Below the pieces are notes generated by a model. The model was not told where the DNA came from. It did not search any database and saw only the letters and a list, made by a program, of their open reading frames with translations. Source: Atrichornis clamosus (taxonomy: Eukaryota > Chordata > Aves > Passeriformes > Menuridae). From it: a stretch of 64,000 bases of DNA. The DNA is taken from NCBI GenBank assembly GCA_013400975.1, contig WBMZ01010256.1, forward strand, positions 124,001 through 188,000, in the 5' to 3' direction. Below are positions 1 through 12,801 of the stretch, piece after piece. Within the stretch, counting starts at the first letter, position 1. Each line of letters begins with the position of its first letter. Both the position numbers and the translations under genes were made by a program.

Positions 1-3000
1 AATATTGACCCTTCTGCCAGTTGCTTCTAGGCAGCAGGAAAGGCAAGGCTGCTGCGTGTTCTTGTGTGTGCATGTTTTATGCCAGCAAGGTTTCCACCCT
101 GCTGAGAGGCATACTAATAGCCAGATTAACATACTTTAGTTTTCAAATAACATACTCCCAATTAAGCAGGATTTAACCACATCTTTCCCAGACTGCAATA
201 GGATGCTTGTAGCAATGCTGTTCCTGTGTTGTGAATTAGAAAGGTATGATGAATTTTAGTTTCAGGGTACTGCCTGGGCTATTTTTAATACCCAGCCTCT
301 TTTTTTCTGAAAACATAAGGATTGCTGCTGCTGTTCCTCACCTGTTTCTGATGCAAAAAGGCAGGGCATGAACAGCAGTTGTAATATAATAATTAACTCC
401 CAAACATTTCTTTAAAAATAATGGACTGATTGTGATTAAATTTTCTATAATAACTGATGAAAGGCTTGGAATAATTTGTTGCATGCTGATATATTAATCT
501 AGAGATACAAATTCTATGGTATTGTTTTCTCTTAAGACTTGGATTTTTAGGAAGCAGTGGATGATCCAGTGCTATAATAAGCAGTTTTCTTGCAGATCAT
601 ATGCGCTGGATTTAGGGATTTTCCACACCTACCAAATGGCACGGTCCCAGCACTGTGTTATTCCTAAGGAGTAAGCAAATACCCTGGGAAAGAAGCAAGC
701 CAGAATTTGTTGCTTTAATTTGGAAATGTTCATAGTTGATTCTTCCAAAAAAAACCAGTTTCTATCTTTAGATGGAAACAAATCCTGGAGTTCTTATGGT
801 ACTCAGCCCAAATCATTTCTTATTTAAATGGGGACTTTACCGGTGTAAAAACTATTTGGATTTTGTCCATACTTCATGATAGTTTCAAAAATGAGAAGCT
901 GTAACTTCCAAGTTCTTCAGATGATGTGAAATAAAAGCCGTGACTTCTTTAGCACAGGAGGTTTTCCCAGATGACTTTGGCAGTGGTCGGTGAGGTGACG
1001 TTCCTCAGAGGGTTGTATTGGAAGTGCACACTGAAGGCAGTTCTTTGCTTGCTTGGTAGATGAGGTAGGTCCTCCTCCTTCTCTTTATGCCAGGTTAGAA
1101 GAATTTGATGAATGTGCAAGATAATAAATTGTGTTCAGCAGAGTTTTTCAAGACTGTTTGATAAAAAAGGAGGGCACATGAGAGCTGACTTTTACAAGAG
1201 TTAATTATATTAGGGCATTTCTGTGACATCATATGTAATGTTGCATTCAGGACCTGGGCATGTAAGTGTTTTGTGAAAAGTTCTCCTGAAAATTTCTCAC
1301 TTCAGTGGTTCCAGTATATCACCACATAAAATTTTTGCCTTCAAGTAGTATTACCTGATCTACTCTTGTTCGCATTGCCAGAGATGTGTTAGCTATTAGA
1401 ACAACAAAAATTGGGTGTCCCGGTTTGAGATTGCAGTCCTGACCCTCGAGGATGCTTTCATCATACCATCAGGTTTTGAGCACACCAGCTACTGGTTTGC
1501 TCCCAGGGAAGTGATTCTACACAACAAATACAAAGCTAGATTATAATTTCTGACATAAAGTAAGATTTTAATAAAAATCAGCATGGCATGGAAGGCTAGG
1601 TCCTTTTTATTCAAACCAAAACCTGTCTTTTAATGCTCTCTGGCATTCTTTAAAATAACTATTTAGCAGGGAATGTTACTTCATATTGTTTGCTTGGACC
1701 TGCTTTGAGTCAAGGATTGGATTCCAGAGACCCCCTTCAAACAAGAAGTATTCTGTGATTGCTTTCTGTTTTCTCTTCCTTTTATAGTCCTGTTCCCAGC
1801 TGCTAGAGAGAGGTTTGATCCAGAGAGGAATATTAGCAGCTCTGTCTCATACAGTTCTAACTGAGTATTTGCATATTCCATTTTTAATGCAACTTATGTG
1901 ACTAATTTCCTCTGAATCCACTCCAGGAATAAGGACTAGGACTATCGTGTTTTAATTGGCAGGGGTTTTTTTCCTTATGAATCTGTTACCATAACATGAA
2001 GTGCCACACTGTTTCTTGGAGTCATGATTATTTATGAAGTTTACAGTACAGTGAGCAGCTTGCTGCATCTTATGGTTATGAAAGTACAGAGATTTCTAAT
2101 GTGCTCTTTAGATTGTATTTTTCTTGATTTATACAATCTGATCTGGCTCTGTTAAGGCATTTAGTTTCATTTTCTGAAATAGTAATTTTTTTCTTCCATG
2201 CACATCCAAGAAATAGATTAGAATTAAATGCTGTATATTGAAAAAAAAAAAAAGTGCCACTTGGATTACTGGAAACAGCTGGGACTCAAATGCATTTCTC
2301 AAGCACTTCTTTTTAACATTTAAAGGTCATTTGACAGATGAATCCAGGAACACCAAGAAATGAAATTATGAACTCAGAATTTTAGCTGAGGTTATTTCAG
2401 CAGTATATTATATCACTGTGTCAGCTCTAGTGCACAGTCCTGGTGTGTGTTATGCCTCTCACTTTACAGCCCCTTCTTAAACTATTGCATCCAAATAAAC
2501 ATTAGAAGTGGTTCTTGCATCAGATGTGATATAAATATCTGATTTCAGTGATAGTGCTTGTTTCTGACCGTTGTTGTGGTCCCATTATAGCCATGATCTA
2601 TCCATAACAGTCCCTAAATGGGAAGCAGTCATACACTGTACACTGGAGTGGGATAGTGTTCCTGTTGATATTAATTCAAGCATCCAGCAATCTGTACATT
2701 GAGTGGAACAATTAAGTTTATATAATTACGTCTGTGTTTAAAGATACTTTGAAATTGAGGCCCCTTTCTGTCGGCAGGATTCCAGGTATTGCCATGAAGA
2801 GATGTGTGGCAGCCTCTGTCCCTCTGGTTTTTGAGTGGCTGGTGGCAGCTGCTGGCAGTGCTTGGGCAGTTCCCGTTCCGTGTTCAGCTCGTGTTTGCAT
2901 GGTCACTGGGATAAGCACATGCACGCCCAACTGGCAGTCTTAAGAAAAGATGCTTTGTGCTGTTTTTGTGATTGCCTTGCCACTTAAAGAGCTGGAATGT

Positions 3001-3274
3001 TCAACTGGGAGCAAATTCGTTTTCTTTTCCTCCCTAAATGTTAACACTTACCTTTAGTGAGCTCTCTCCTGTATTCAGAGATAAAAGCGCGAGTCTCCCG
3101 TTGTTGGCAGACTGGAAGGGCAGTGTTCAGTTCCTTTGTTGCAATGCATTTCTGCTGACATTAGCAAGATCTCCAGATACCAACTGCCTCTTAATCCTGG
3201 CACAGTGATGTGGAAGAGCTCCTGAATCTGCATAGAGTTCTAGGGGGCTCCATATGGGCTGTGGCTCAAAATGC

Positions 3275-3535
3275 AGAATCACAGCCTTACAGAAATCGTG
3301 TGGTGATAATGTGCAGCCCTGGGATTTGGGAGATCCAGGTTTTATTCCTCCCCTTCTGCAACTTCTGGTGTGACCTTGCAGATTCATCTGGCATCTGAAT
3401 TTATGTCTTTGTCTTGCAAAGTGTTGGGAGACTGCTGCTAGAATGTGGGCTCGGTGACACTTAAAATGGGATCCACCCTAGGACAGGAATTGAGTGCTGT
3501 CTTCAAATAATACTCAATAAATAATAGAAGGGGAA
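3275..3535 (+). repeat. MIR-like ancient SINE remnant
   Basis: The middle of this stretch reads like the MIR core: a 'gatccaggtt' B-box-like segment, then a 'ctgcaacttctggtgtgacc' segment matching the MIR 'ctgccacttactagctgtgtgacctt' block. The end, with 'actcaataaataat', resembles the MIR tail. MIR-type elements are shared by amniotes and are normally heavily worn, as here. The boundaries are approximate and the match was made from memory of the consensus, so the subfamily is not assigned. Confidence 0.5.
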
Positions 3536-6050
3536 TAAAAGGGATTTACAGCCCTTATAATAAAGACATTACCTCAAAAGATTAGTACTAACAAAAAATA
3601 ACAGATGTAATATTTCTTTCTTCAGTATCCCCCTCCTCCACAGCATGATGTTCACCTGTCAGAGTTTCCAAAAGATAATTTTCATAGTTCTTTCCATACA
3701 GCTGGGGTTTATTAAGATGCAGCAATATTTCTAGGTAGGGCTTAATGATCTGAAGGGTGGTATCCCATTTTCATGGCTGGGATGGGAACTATACATCATT
3801 TAGAAAAAAATCCAGTGTGAACTCAAGTGGTGAACGTGTCTGCTAAATGGCTCAAGAAGAGTTGCTGGGACAGATCTCTTCTGCAAAGCCTGTTTTTTGT
3901 TGGAAGCTGTGTGAGTTTACTGATTGCTGTTTTGAAGTGGAATTATTTGCTGTATGCTGTCCTGCTGTCAGATTCCCAGGACCTTGAGATGCCCATCTGA
4001 GCTCTTTCCATGCACAGACAAGATGTTTGTGAAGGAACGGATCAAAGCTACCCCTGTCAAACCCTTTGAAAGCAACCAATGTTCTTCCCACTCCTCTGGA
4101 GTAGATTCTCCTGGGCAGTTAAAAGATTGTGTGCGTGTAGGGGCTGAGAGGGGAAAAACATTTTTTTCCTGCATTTTTAGTGGGAGAAGGGTGCTGTTCA
4201 TGCGCTAGAGTGAAGAAACCTTTGGCTTGTAGTCCAGGATGTGAGCTGGAATGAATTGTTGTAGGCAATTTATCTTAATAGACCTGAGGAGGTTTGACAG
4301 CAGCTGGGACTTTGGCTTGCTGAATGCAAAGGTTGTGACTGTGAAAGTTCATTACGCTCTCTGGCTTTACATGTGGATAGCCCGAACTTCTGGGATTAGA
4401 CTCTGCATCTCTGTCAACAGTACAAGTCAGGTATGGGAGTGGAGGAGAAGGACTACACTGCCTTTTTGGTTTTTGAGGTTCTGTCCAGATCAATTCCTTG
4501 CATCACATTGGTAATTTCCCCTGGGTGGTTTATCTATCACCAGATAATACAGGGTTATTAAATACGTGTGCACAGAAGGCCCTCCTTATCTGCCGTGCAT
4601 TGTTACTGTCTGTTGCAGACATTCTCTGTACACGTGTGCATTACAAATGACATGCCTGTATCTGGTTATAAATATTTTCCATTTGGAATTATCTGCTTCT
4701 GCTACAGAGATGAGAGGTGATCACTTGAGCATGAAAGATAAGGGACCAGAGGTAAGAAAAATAAAAATGATGAAGCACTGAGCTGCATACGAAATAAGTG
4801 ACATAATCCACATATCCTATTAGATAAAGCACACCAAAACAGGTTCTCTTACATGCTTAGCTGCTGCCATGAATTCAAGTTATTACATGAATTCAGCTTG
4901 GTTGACTACGGAGGGACTGAGGGGAAGAGAGGAGGGGTTTTGCAGCAAACCTGTTATAACAGGCTTTCTTTATTTGCCAGAAAGTAAGTTAACTATGTTA
5001 ATACATGTTTAAATTGTTGAAATTGGAAAAGCAGCTCTTCCTCTTCCTAAGTCGTAGAGCCAAAAATAATCAGGTAAAGAAGATGGAAAAATCTTGGTTT
5101 AAAGTTAATTGGCTTGTGTGTATTCTCTCTTTTTGCCAATTTACTGGTCTTTCATGCAGAAGGAAGATGTACCTGATGTGACAGATGTTCCCAGCAGCAG
5201 CCCTCATGGTGAACTGACTTCTTGTGCTCTGCCACGTGGCAGTTTTGCCTTTGTGCAGGGCAGTGGATCCCTGCTGCACAGGGAATTCAGGAAGGCTCTG
5301 GGATCCTTGCCAGAAGCAAGCTGACCAGTGGTCTCTTGGCTCCAAGTCCAGGCATTAGCTCCACTGTATTCTCAGGTGCTGCAGTGATTTGCCTTTAAAA
5401 GTGTCCTTTATGATCCAAGAAAATATCCAACACTTTTCTTTACCTGGGGACCAGAGTGTGCCTTCTAGGCAGCTCAATGAACACACAGAGATAGAGCACA
5501 AAAATAATGAGTTGGCAGGATTTTGCTCTTTCTAACGTGTCAATCCACAATTTCTGGCACGAGGAGGCCAATTGTTAAATTAAACCTCACTCTGTGTTGA
5601 AAAGTAATTCTTTCCCGTCACAGTAAAAGAAGCCCTATTTGTGCCAAGTGCCAAGGTAAGGAGGGACATGGTAATTCCTGGGCCTTTGACATGGAAATAA
5701 ATATTTCCCTAAAGGTAAAAGCACAAGGTTTGCAGAGATGGCAGTAACATGCAGCATGCATTGCTGCACCCAAGTCAGCAGGGACTTTGATGCTTTAGGA
5801 AATGCACAGTGTTATGAGAGATCTTTTATTTATTTATTTGTTATTTTAGTTTTGTTGGCAAACTTACAGCTAAGAAGAGTTTTAAGAAGACAGTAAAATG
5901 CATCTGTCTCATCCAAGCATAGTGTGGGGCTTCATAAACATAGTTGTTCTAAGAGTTGGGAGCTTATTTAAGCACTCAGAGTGGGAGTATATTAAAGCAG
6001 GAAAGTTACTGAAAGTGAGGCTTAATTGGCTGGTTTTTGAGCTCCTTCTC

Positions 6051-6077
6051 ACTGCCTCACTGTAACTGTGAGGCAGT
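6051..6077. repeat. Perfect 10-bp inverted repeat with 7-nt loop
   Basis: The arm actgcctcac (6051-6060) and its exact reverse complement gtgaggcagt (6068-6077) flank the 7-base loop tgtaact. The stem does not extend outward or inward. It is much shorter than a microRNA precursor, so no function is assigned. In a window of this size such a hairpin can arise by chance. Confidence 0.7.
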
Positions 6078-9000
6078 AATTTGTCATTTATGACAATGCT
6101 GTTTGTATCAATTACTTTGAAATTTGAAGTCTGACGACACATCCACGTCTGCTGTAGGACACTGGTGTAAAGCTAAGGCACCTTACATCACTGAGCGTTG
6201 AGCCTGGGCACTTCTCAATTTAGGAAGTATACAAGCTTACAAAAGGTAGGCCACTTGCATGCAAGGGGATGAAGAGCATGATCTGCAGCTAGTTTTCCTT
6301 TTGAGAAAGTGGGATGGCTGATGCCTTCTCACTCCTGGTGCTCCTTGCTCCATCCTGTCCTGTTTCTGCCACTTCCTAAGAAGGTAAAGTTGTGTGAATT
6401 CTTTAGCACTGCTTTGTCGTACTGAACAGGGAAACTTGACAAACAAAATCTTTGTCAATTTGTTAAAAACAAACAAACAACCTCTTAGAAGTGTTTGAAC
6501 TTAATTATGTTAATATTAAACATAATTATGGCGTGCTAATTATGTTTTCTACATTTGTGAGGAGAGTTGTGCTGTGCTCTCCAGACATCTGTACCGTATA
6601 GAGACAGGTGGTAGAGTGCAACATTTCCAAGTGCCATTTTCCCATTCCATATATGGCTGCTCTTTCATTCCAATTGCAGATACTCATTCAGCTTAGTCAA
6701 ATTGAGTCCTTATTTGAGAGATTCTGCACTGAAAGGCAACTGCATCTATCTTTATAAGCCTGTTTGTTTCCATAATTAGACACTGAATCAACAGTGTATT
6801 GAAGATGACACATTTGCTTATTCCCTGTCTTCTCCCTATGGTGGCATAAAGCAGTGAAGCACAATAATTAATGAAAAAGACTGTTTATTATGCAGGCAAC
6901 ATATCTTGAAGTCGAAAAAAACCCAGAACATGAGTTAAAATGATATTGCTGAAGACCATCAGTGCCATAGCAAAGTGTATGATTAGTTCTGGGGGGAGTC
7001 TCCCATCATTCAGGCCAGTTGGGCTGGGTGCTCTAAAACTGTCAAATAGAATTGAACTCAGATTTCTCATGTAAAACTCAGGAAGACGTGGAATGCATGG
7101 GAAAAAACCTGACACATATATTTTGCTAGGGCATCTGTAAAGTTCTTTCCAAATTTGTGACTTTTTAAGCTTCATTTCCATGTCTTCTCTGTCCTGTGGC
7201 TAAGTGAAAGTGATGCATTTTTTTCACAGCCTTATCTTTTCTTCTGTGAGAATTTGCCCAGTACATTTTGTAAGACAAAGGGTGCACATCATGCTCTGCT
7301 CAGCACTCTGCCTTTGCAAAGCAAAGCTGATCTGTTTTAAATAATAAAGGCCACAAAGTGCCTGACTGCAAAATACTGCTCTGTCTCCTGTGGACATGCT
7401 ACAGATAACTCACTGCTTGTGGGCCAGTGAAGATTAGGTAAAAAACAGCACTTTCCTCCACCTCCTGAGGTGATCCTGAAGTCTGGGGATGATTCCTCCA
7501 CACTGACTGACCACGGGTAAGCCTCCAAGGTTCCCCTGAGACACTCAGGCCATTCACTTCCTTTGCAAAAAGCTGCAGTGAAACCAGAGAGTTAGGAGTG
7601 TGTACTGCTTAGTAAATGTCACAGCTCTAATGTGCAGCTGAAGTCATGTTGGTGGCAAGCCAAGGTTTGGGTTCTGTTCCATTTCCATCTGTTTCCATAC
7701 TACACCTAGCCATGAAATAGATTTTGTGTTTACTCAAGCTTATAAAGGCAGTCCACATTAGGAAAAGTATAAGACAGGGGTAAGAATAGCCCACTTAGTG
7801 AAACAAAGTGATTGAGGGAACAATGACTCTATCAAGGCTACTGATTTTTGAGTCCTTGATTAGAGCCTGCTTTCCTTTCACACATTTTATCCTCAGTGGT
7901 GATGCTGCATTGTTGTGGCAAATAAAGCTTCCTGGTATTACAAAGCTATGAGCAGCCACTTACACCGAGAACAAAGCTTTGATCTTCATGTTTTGATATT
8001 CACCCTCAGCAGTGTTACATTTTGGGAATAGAGAATGGGTTTGTACTATTTTTAGGTGCATGCAATTACAGTAACGTAAATGTCTTCTTTTCAATTTAAG
8101 GTGCTGTTAGCTGGAGGTTGATTTGAGAGTTCTGTGCTTGCTGCAAATCTCTGTGTGTCAGGGGATGAGCAATAAGAATAAGTGGTTTGGCACAAGCATG
8201 ATAGAAATTAATATAATTTTTTTTTACTTTCTAAAGGAAAAAAAGTGTATTGATCAATAAGCAGCAAGTCTAATACAAAATGGAATAGTGCTCCATGCTA
8301 TGTGTATAAGTGGCTCATATTGTTTATTCCAGGTGATGCAGTCACAAACAAATTGAATAGATATTGTCAATGTAATGTTAAAAATTCTAGGAATATATCC
8401 AGTTAATTCCTAAAATACTGATGCAGTTAAAAAGCTGTGATGATCAGCAGACCATTTCCTTATAATTCTCATTTTTATGAAAAACGGTATCAGCATTTTT
8501 GTGTGGTGTTCTCTCACTTCATGCAGAAGTTCATTTACACAAAGGTATGTGGCATGCACAGTCCTGCAACACCTGTGGAACCAACTGCACAGGCATCACA
8601 CCTGGTGGCTATCCGGGAGTCTTTACAAACAGGGATGAATTTAAGGACTCTGCGTACTTGTCCAGCTCTGTTCCTCTTTGTCAGCTTAAGAGAAGACACA
8701 CAAACCGTCTTTCCAAGGATCACATTTAATGTGGCTCATAAAGTGTGCTTGCTTTTAATTTTCTGTGGCATTAACCATTCTGGTGTGCCTGTTGTCCAGA
8801 TCTCTTTGAGGTGACCAGTTCCCAGAGTGGAAGGCTGATTGCTCGAGAAGCTACCTGGGCTTGATGCAGAGATGTCCCCTGCCATGGGAGCAGATTGCAC
8901 CACTGATGGGCAATAAGTAGAAGAGAAAGTCTCATGAGTTAGGTTTGAAAGAAAAGCCCAGCTGTATTTTATTGGGGAGCAATTTGGGCCAGCCAACATG

Positions 9001-9227
9001 ACAAGTTTTACTCCCCCCTCAGCATTATGGGCATGCTGCTCCTTCCTCTGCTCAGTGCTGGTGCCATCCCTTGTCTGATACAGCCTTCTCTCCACTCATT
9101 GCCCCAGGGGTTTAGGCCAAATTCAGAGAAAAAAAATGCTGCTGCTCTCTGGGGCTTAAAGCCTAAATAGAGTGAAAAAAGAGGAAATAAGTGTGGTGAA
9201 CCCCTTGTGCAGATGAGAAATAGATTA

Positions 9228-9400
9228 CAGAATCATAGAATATGCTGAGTTGGATCCATCAGGATCATTGAGCTCAGCTCCTGGCCCTGCACAGGACACC
9301 CAAGAGTCATACCAGGTGTCCCAGAACGATGTCCAAACATTTAATGAACTCGGTCAGGCTTGGTGCTGTGACCACTGCCCTGGGGAGCCTGTTCCCCCGG
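9228..9400 (-). mobile_element. CR1 LINE 3'-end fragment
   Basis: Read on the minus strand, this ends in the typical avian CR1 terminus (reverse complement of 'cagaatcatagaatatgctgag'). Before that come the usual CR1 3'-UTR phrases on the plus strand: 'ctggccctgcacaggacacc', 'tcaggcttggtgctgtgacc' and 'gccctggggagcctgttccc'. Only the last 170 bases or so survive, as expected for a 5'-truncated LINE insertion. It sits directly beside a MIR-like remnant at 9401. Confidence 0.85.
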
Positions 9401-9480
9401 AGAGGTTAAGTGGCTTGCTCAGGTTTTCACAGAAAGGACTGGTCAGCACTGAGCTTTTAATGCTGATGATACCCACTTCA
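9401..9480 (-). repeat. MIR-like SINE remnant (reverse orientation)
   Basis: The segment 'gagaggttaagtggcttgct' followed by 'caggttttcacagaaag' matches the reverse complement of the MIR core ('gaggttaagtaacttgcccaaggtcacacag'). The element is short and degraded. The CR1 end just before it probably inserted into or beside it. Confidence 0.4.
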
Positions 9481-10342
9481 GCACTATAGACACAGGGGCA
9501 TTATTCTGCATCACAGCAAAGACATTCCTGGATTTTTAGAGAGATTCGGAATATAGAGAACTTCATGCCATAAAGGGAGTTCTGAATTATACTGTGACAT
9601 AAATAGAACGTAGGAAAGGGAATCCTGAGTGATGCCATAACATAAATAGAATGTAGTAATGCTAATAAAGAACAGTGGTGAACAATGTTTTCAGTTAATA
9701 ATAACAGCAAACAGAATATTTCAGCTCTGTTTGTTGTGTTTTCTCATGCAGTGGTCTTTAAACCAGAGATGCAATAGCTGTTGATTTTAAAGTTATTATA
9801 TTTTAATTAGGGATGATTCTCCTCCAGAACTTCTACTGGTCATCGTTCTGCTAAGAGCAAAAATAATGGAACTTTTTAGCAGAGACAGAAAACAGTTGTC
9901 AGAGTTCAGAAAGAAAAACGGAGAGGAAAAATTATTAATTTTATTCTTCTCTTTTTTTCTTGAAATATTGGTGGAGAAAGTTCATGGACAATACTTGGGC
10001 ATGTTTTTTTTCCAGAAATATAAGACAGTTGTCTTGTTTGTTGTGACAGTGGCATAATATGCTCTTATGTAGCTATGGCACTTTATTTTGTGGCGTGTTA
10101 ATGTTAAACAGTGCTGGGATTCTGATGTCAGTCATGTAGGCTGAATACTTGCATCTGAAATATTTTTTTTTTGTTAGTTTGTATTCATGGTCCTTTTACT
10201 TTTTGGTTGCCTCCCTTTAGCCTGACTATTTGAGAATTCTTGGTAGCTTGTGAAGGCCGCTCCTGTTTTGCTGATAGAACAGATTTTTACATCTTGTCAG
10301 GCTGACACTTCTTGCTAACAGCTGATTCTTTCCTTTCTGCAG

Positions 10343-10526
10343 AGGAACTCAAGGAGAAACTCCAGAAGTATGTTGATGAAGTGAATGCCCACAAGCCTGG
10401 CTTCATCAAGGTGGTTCGACACAGCAAGCAGGAGGGGCTGATCCGATCTCGGGTCAGTGGGTGGAGAGTGGCCACAGCACCAGTTGTCGCTCTCTTTGAT
10501 GCCCATGTGGAATTCAATGTGGGATG
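10343..10526 (+). CDS. GALNT8: GALNT8 internal exon: catalytic core with DxH motif
   Basis: This exon encodes residues 1-62 (numbered from the first codon visible here) of a UDP-GalNAc:polypeptide N-acetylgalactosaminyltransferase. The enzyme is a Golgi type II membrane protein of the class that starts mucin-type O-glycans on Ser/Thr. The stretch FIKVVRHSKQEGLIRSRVSG, then DAH at residues 53-55 (10498-10506), is the GT-A fold's nucleotide-sugar and Mn2+ site; the DxH motif is intact. The acceptor is 'ctttctgcag' ending at 10342 and the donor is gtacgt at 10527. The first codon is split (two bases here), and the last codon, TGG, is completed by the next exon. Wording such as ELKEKL and VVRHSKQEGL resembles GALNT8 more than GALNT9, 17 or 18. 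Membership of this subfamily is near certain; the exact paralogue is slightly less so. Confidence 0.93.
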
Positions 10527-11431
10527 GTACGTGCCTCCTTGAGGTTTTCTGACCAGGGGACATTTTCCAAACACTGGTCATCAATTACTTAATGGCATTT
10601 CTCTTGCGTAGTTAGAGTTAGCATTCTGAGCTTTCTAATGGAGCTTGAGACACAATCGTGGGCACAAGCATGAGAAATGTGTTTGTGCTGTGTAACATGA
10701 TCTAGATCCATTTTTATGGCTTGGCTTATCTGCAGATCTAATTACAGCGTATTTACATGATATTGGAAAACTGCACATTGAAAACCTCCTCCAGTACTGC
10801 AGCCCTTTGCCCATCAGGGCAAATTTATCTTCTTTTCATTAAAAATATTATGTTTCTTTTATGTTCTGCAGTGTAAACAAGGAAGTGTTATTTTGCCCAC
10901 TCTGCAAAAGTAGACATAACTAAAATAATACATTTTAACTTGTTCACTCTGGATTTAATATTTCTCTAGCTTCTTAAGTAAAAATGGTGGTAAAAAGGCA
11001 GGAGCTTCTGTCCCTAGGATAGATCTATTATTAACTCTGATCTTGATGCCCTTGATAATGTTGAGAGCCTGAAGTTACCATTATTTGGTAGCAAGGGTAT
11101 AACTGCTCTATGATATGCAGATACTTATTTCTTCCATCCACCAGCTAAAATCAAGGTTAACAATAGGGCATCCTAGAGAAGATATTGCAGTGTGTTATTT
11201 TGGGGCAGATCCTGCATTGTCAGAAATCCATCTCAAATTAGAGGGAGCTCTCAATGGGTAACAGCTTTAGACTTTGCTCCTTCTGCAAAAACATAAGCTG
11301 CTGTTTATTTGGTGGGTGGACTGGATGGTCTTTCAAAACCCCTTCCAAACCAAACTATTCTATGATTTCCATCAGTGCTATGCTCTTTTTGATGTAACCT
11401 TAACACTGTATTTTTAAATTTTTTGTTTTAG
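10527..11431 (+). other. GALNT8 intron
   Basis: This 905-bp intron runs from gtacgt to 'ttttgttttag', interrupting a codon after its second base. A CR1 3'-end fragment sits at 11310-11370, close to the acceptor. Nothing else is recognisable. Confidence 0.9.
11310..11370 (+). mobile_element. CR1 LINE terminal fragment
   Basis: 'ggactggatggtctttcaaa' followed by 'ccttccaaaccaaactattc' and 'tatgattt' is the last 60 or so bases of an avian CR1. It ends only about 60 bases before the splice acceptor of the next exon. Confidence 0.75.
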
Positions 11432-11629
11432 GGCTGAACCAGTGCTCACCAGGATAAAAGAAAACAGGAAAAGAGTAATTTCTCCATCATTCGATAACAT
11501 TAAGTATGACAATTTTGAAATAGAGGAGTACCCCCTCTCAGCCCAGGGGTTTGACTGGGAGCTGTGGTGCCGCTATCTGAACCCTCCTAAGTCCTGGTGG
11601 AAACTGGAGAACACAACTGCTCCCATAAG
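11432..11629 (+). CDS. GALNT8: GALNT8 internal exon: catalytic domain
   Basis: This exon continues the catalytic domain as residues 62-128. It opens with AEPVLTRIKENRKRVISPS, which follows the DxH exon in the family and is shared by the GALNT8/9/17/18 group. DNIKYDNFEIEEY and the aromatic block FDWELWCRY then follow. The segment PPKSWWKLENTTAPIR ends the exon and carries an N-glycosylation sequon at N122 (NTT). The acceptor 'ttttag' ends at 11431 and the donor is gtaact at 11630. The arginine codon at the end is split 2+1 with the next exon, and the joint keeps the frame. No stop or frameshift is present. Confidence 0.95.
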
Positions 11630-12560
11630 GTAACTGTGGCCTCGATTAGAGTGTCACTGGCAGTGCTCACCTAGGTATGACAGGGAGGGAGTGGGCTCAG
11701 CCGTGTAATAGATTTTACTGACTGTGGAGTTAAATGTCCTTGGGCTGCCCTCTTCAGCTTTTGTCCTTGACCCCTACACAGTCATCAAGAAAACTCTTGT
11801 TTTCAGTGGATCTTTTAAAATAGGTTTCCTGCCAACATGAAATGGTGGACAGGAATGCTCAGCAGCACTGCTTTCTCCAAATGTCTTGTCAGCTAATTCA
11901 GTGCTAATGGGTCAGAAATGGAGTTTGCTTTGCAAATGCATTATAAAAACAGAACTGATCTTCCAGCTGTGTTCTTTATAATGCTGTCGGAGAGCTTTGT
12001 AGCTGTGCTGTGTCCTAGGAGTTAACATTTGTTCACTGCTCCTGCGTGAGCAAAGACTCTGTTAGATCCTTGCCTTGGGACAGTCCAGCTCTGTACTTTC
12101 TTCTCATGTCTCCAGAGTTGTTAGGCTGGTCCAGAACAATACCTTTGTCTCAGGGAGGGGGTAGTTGCCTGTGAACCCACTCAGCTGCTCTGCTGAGATT
12201 CCAGGCCTTTGTAGATATGCATTCATTCCAAGGAGGCCACTGGTACCTGTGCTCTAGCCTCTCTGCAGAAAGAAAGCGTGAAGACTGTTTTCACCAGCTG
12301 GAAAGCAGAACCTCAAAAGCACTGACAGCTATTTTTCATCCAGTAGCTCTGTCTTTACAGGCAGGCACTTTTCTCAGGAGCTGTCAGCTTAAAACACTCT
12401 GAACTGCACTGACCCATGAACAGGACCTAGGATTGGAGAATAGGAGATAAAAATTAACAGGTTTGCCACAGACATATGTAAACAGGGGTGATAATTTCCA
12501 CATCATTAGAAATGGTTATCAGTGTGAATGAACTCTGTTAACACTATAAAAACAGTCGTA

Positions 12561-12759
12561 TAAAGACAGGCTGAGAGACTTGGGGCTGTTCAGCCTGAAG
12601 AAGAAAAGGCTCCAGGGGGATTTATTGCACTTTCCAGTACCTAAAGGGTGATTCCAAGCAACCTGATCTAGTGGAAGATGCACCTGCCCATGACAGGAGG
12701 CTGGAGCTAGGTGGTCTTTAAGGTCCCTTCCAGCCCAAGCCATTCTGTGATTCTGTGGT
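12561..12759 (+). mobile_element. CR1 LINE 3'-end fragment
   Basis: The order 'ggggctgttcagcctgaaga', 'ctgcccatgacaggaggctgg', 'gtcccttccagcccaagcca' and 'ttctgtgattctgtgg' is the standard CR1 3' region of birds. The middle of the element is internally deleted or shortened relative to the copy at 32888-33270, which has the same family wording. Confidence 0.85.
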
Positions 12760-12767
12760 TAATTATA

Positions 12768-12793
<26 letters not shown>
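12768..12793 (+). repeat. (TG)n microsatellite
   Basis: About 12-13 TG units are followed by a short (TA)n run. The tract starts a few bases after the end of a CR1 copy. Confidence 0.95.

Positions 12794-12801
<8 letters not shown>

Larger units (their letters stand above)
1..10342. other. Intron or 5' flank of GALNT8, no exon seen
   Basis: No stretch here encodes the part of a GalNAc-transferase that should precede the first visible exon. In particular I found no FHNEA-like segment and no 'EIILVDD' segment. That first exon begins in the middle of a codon, so a coding exon must lie further upstream, and this sequence is most simply one intron of at least 10.3 kb. It holds a MIR-like SINE near 3.3-3.5 kb, a minus-strand CR1 end near 9.2-9.4 kb next to another MIR-like piece, and a short perfect hairpin at 6051-6077. 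Open frames up to 125 codons (8437-8814) occur, but they show no family resemblance and no splice-site framing. The intron call is inferred from the split codon; the lack of exons is a by-eye reading. Confidence 0.6.
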
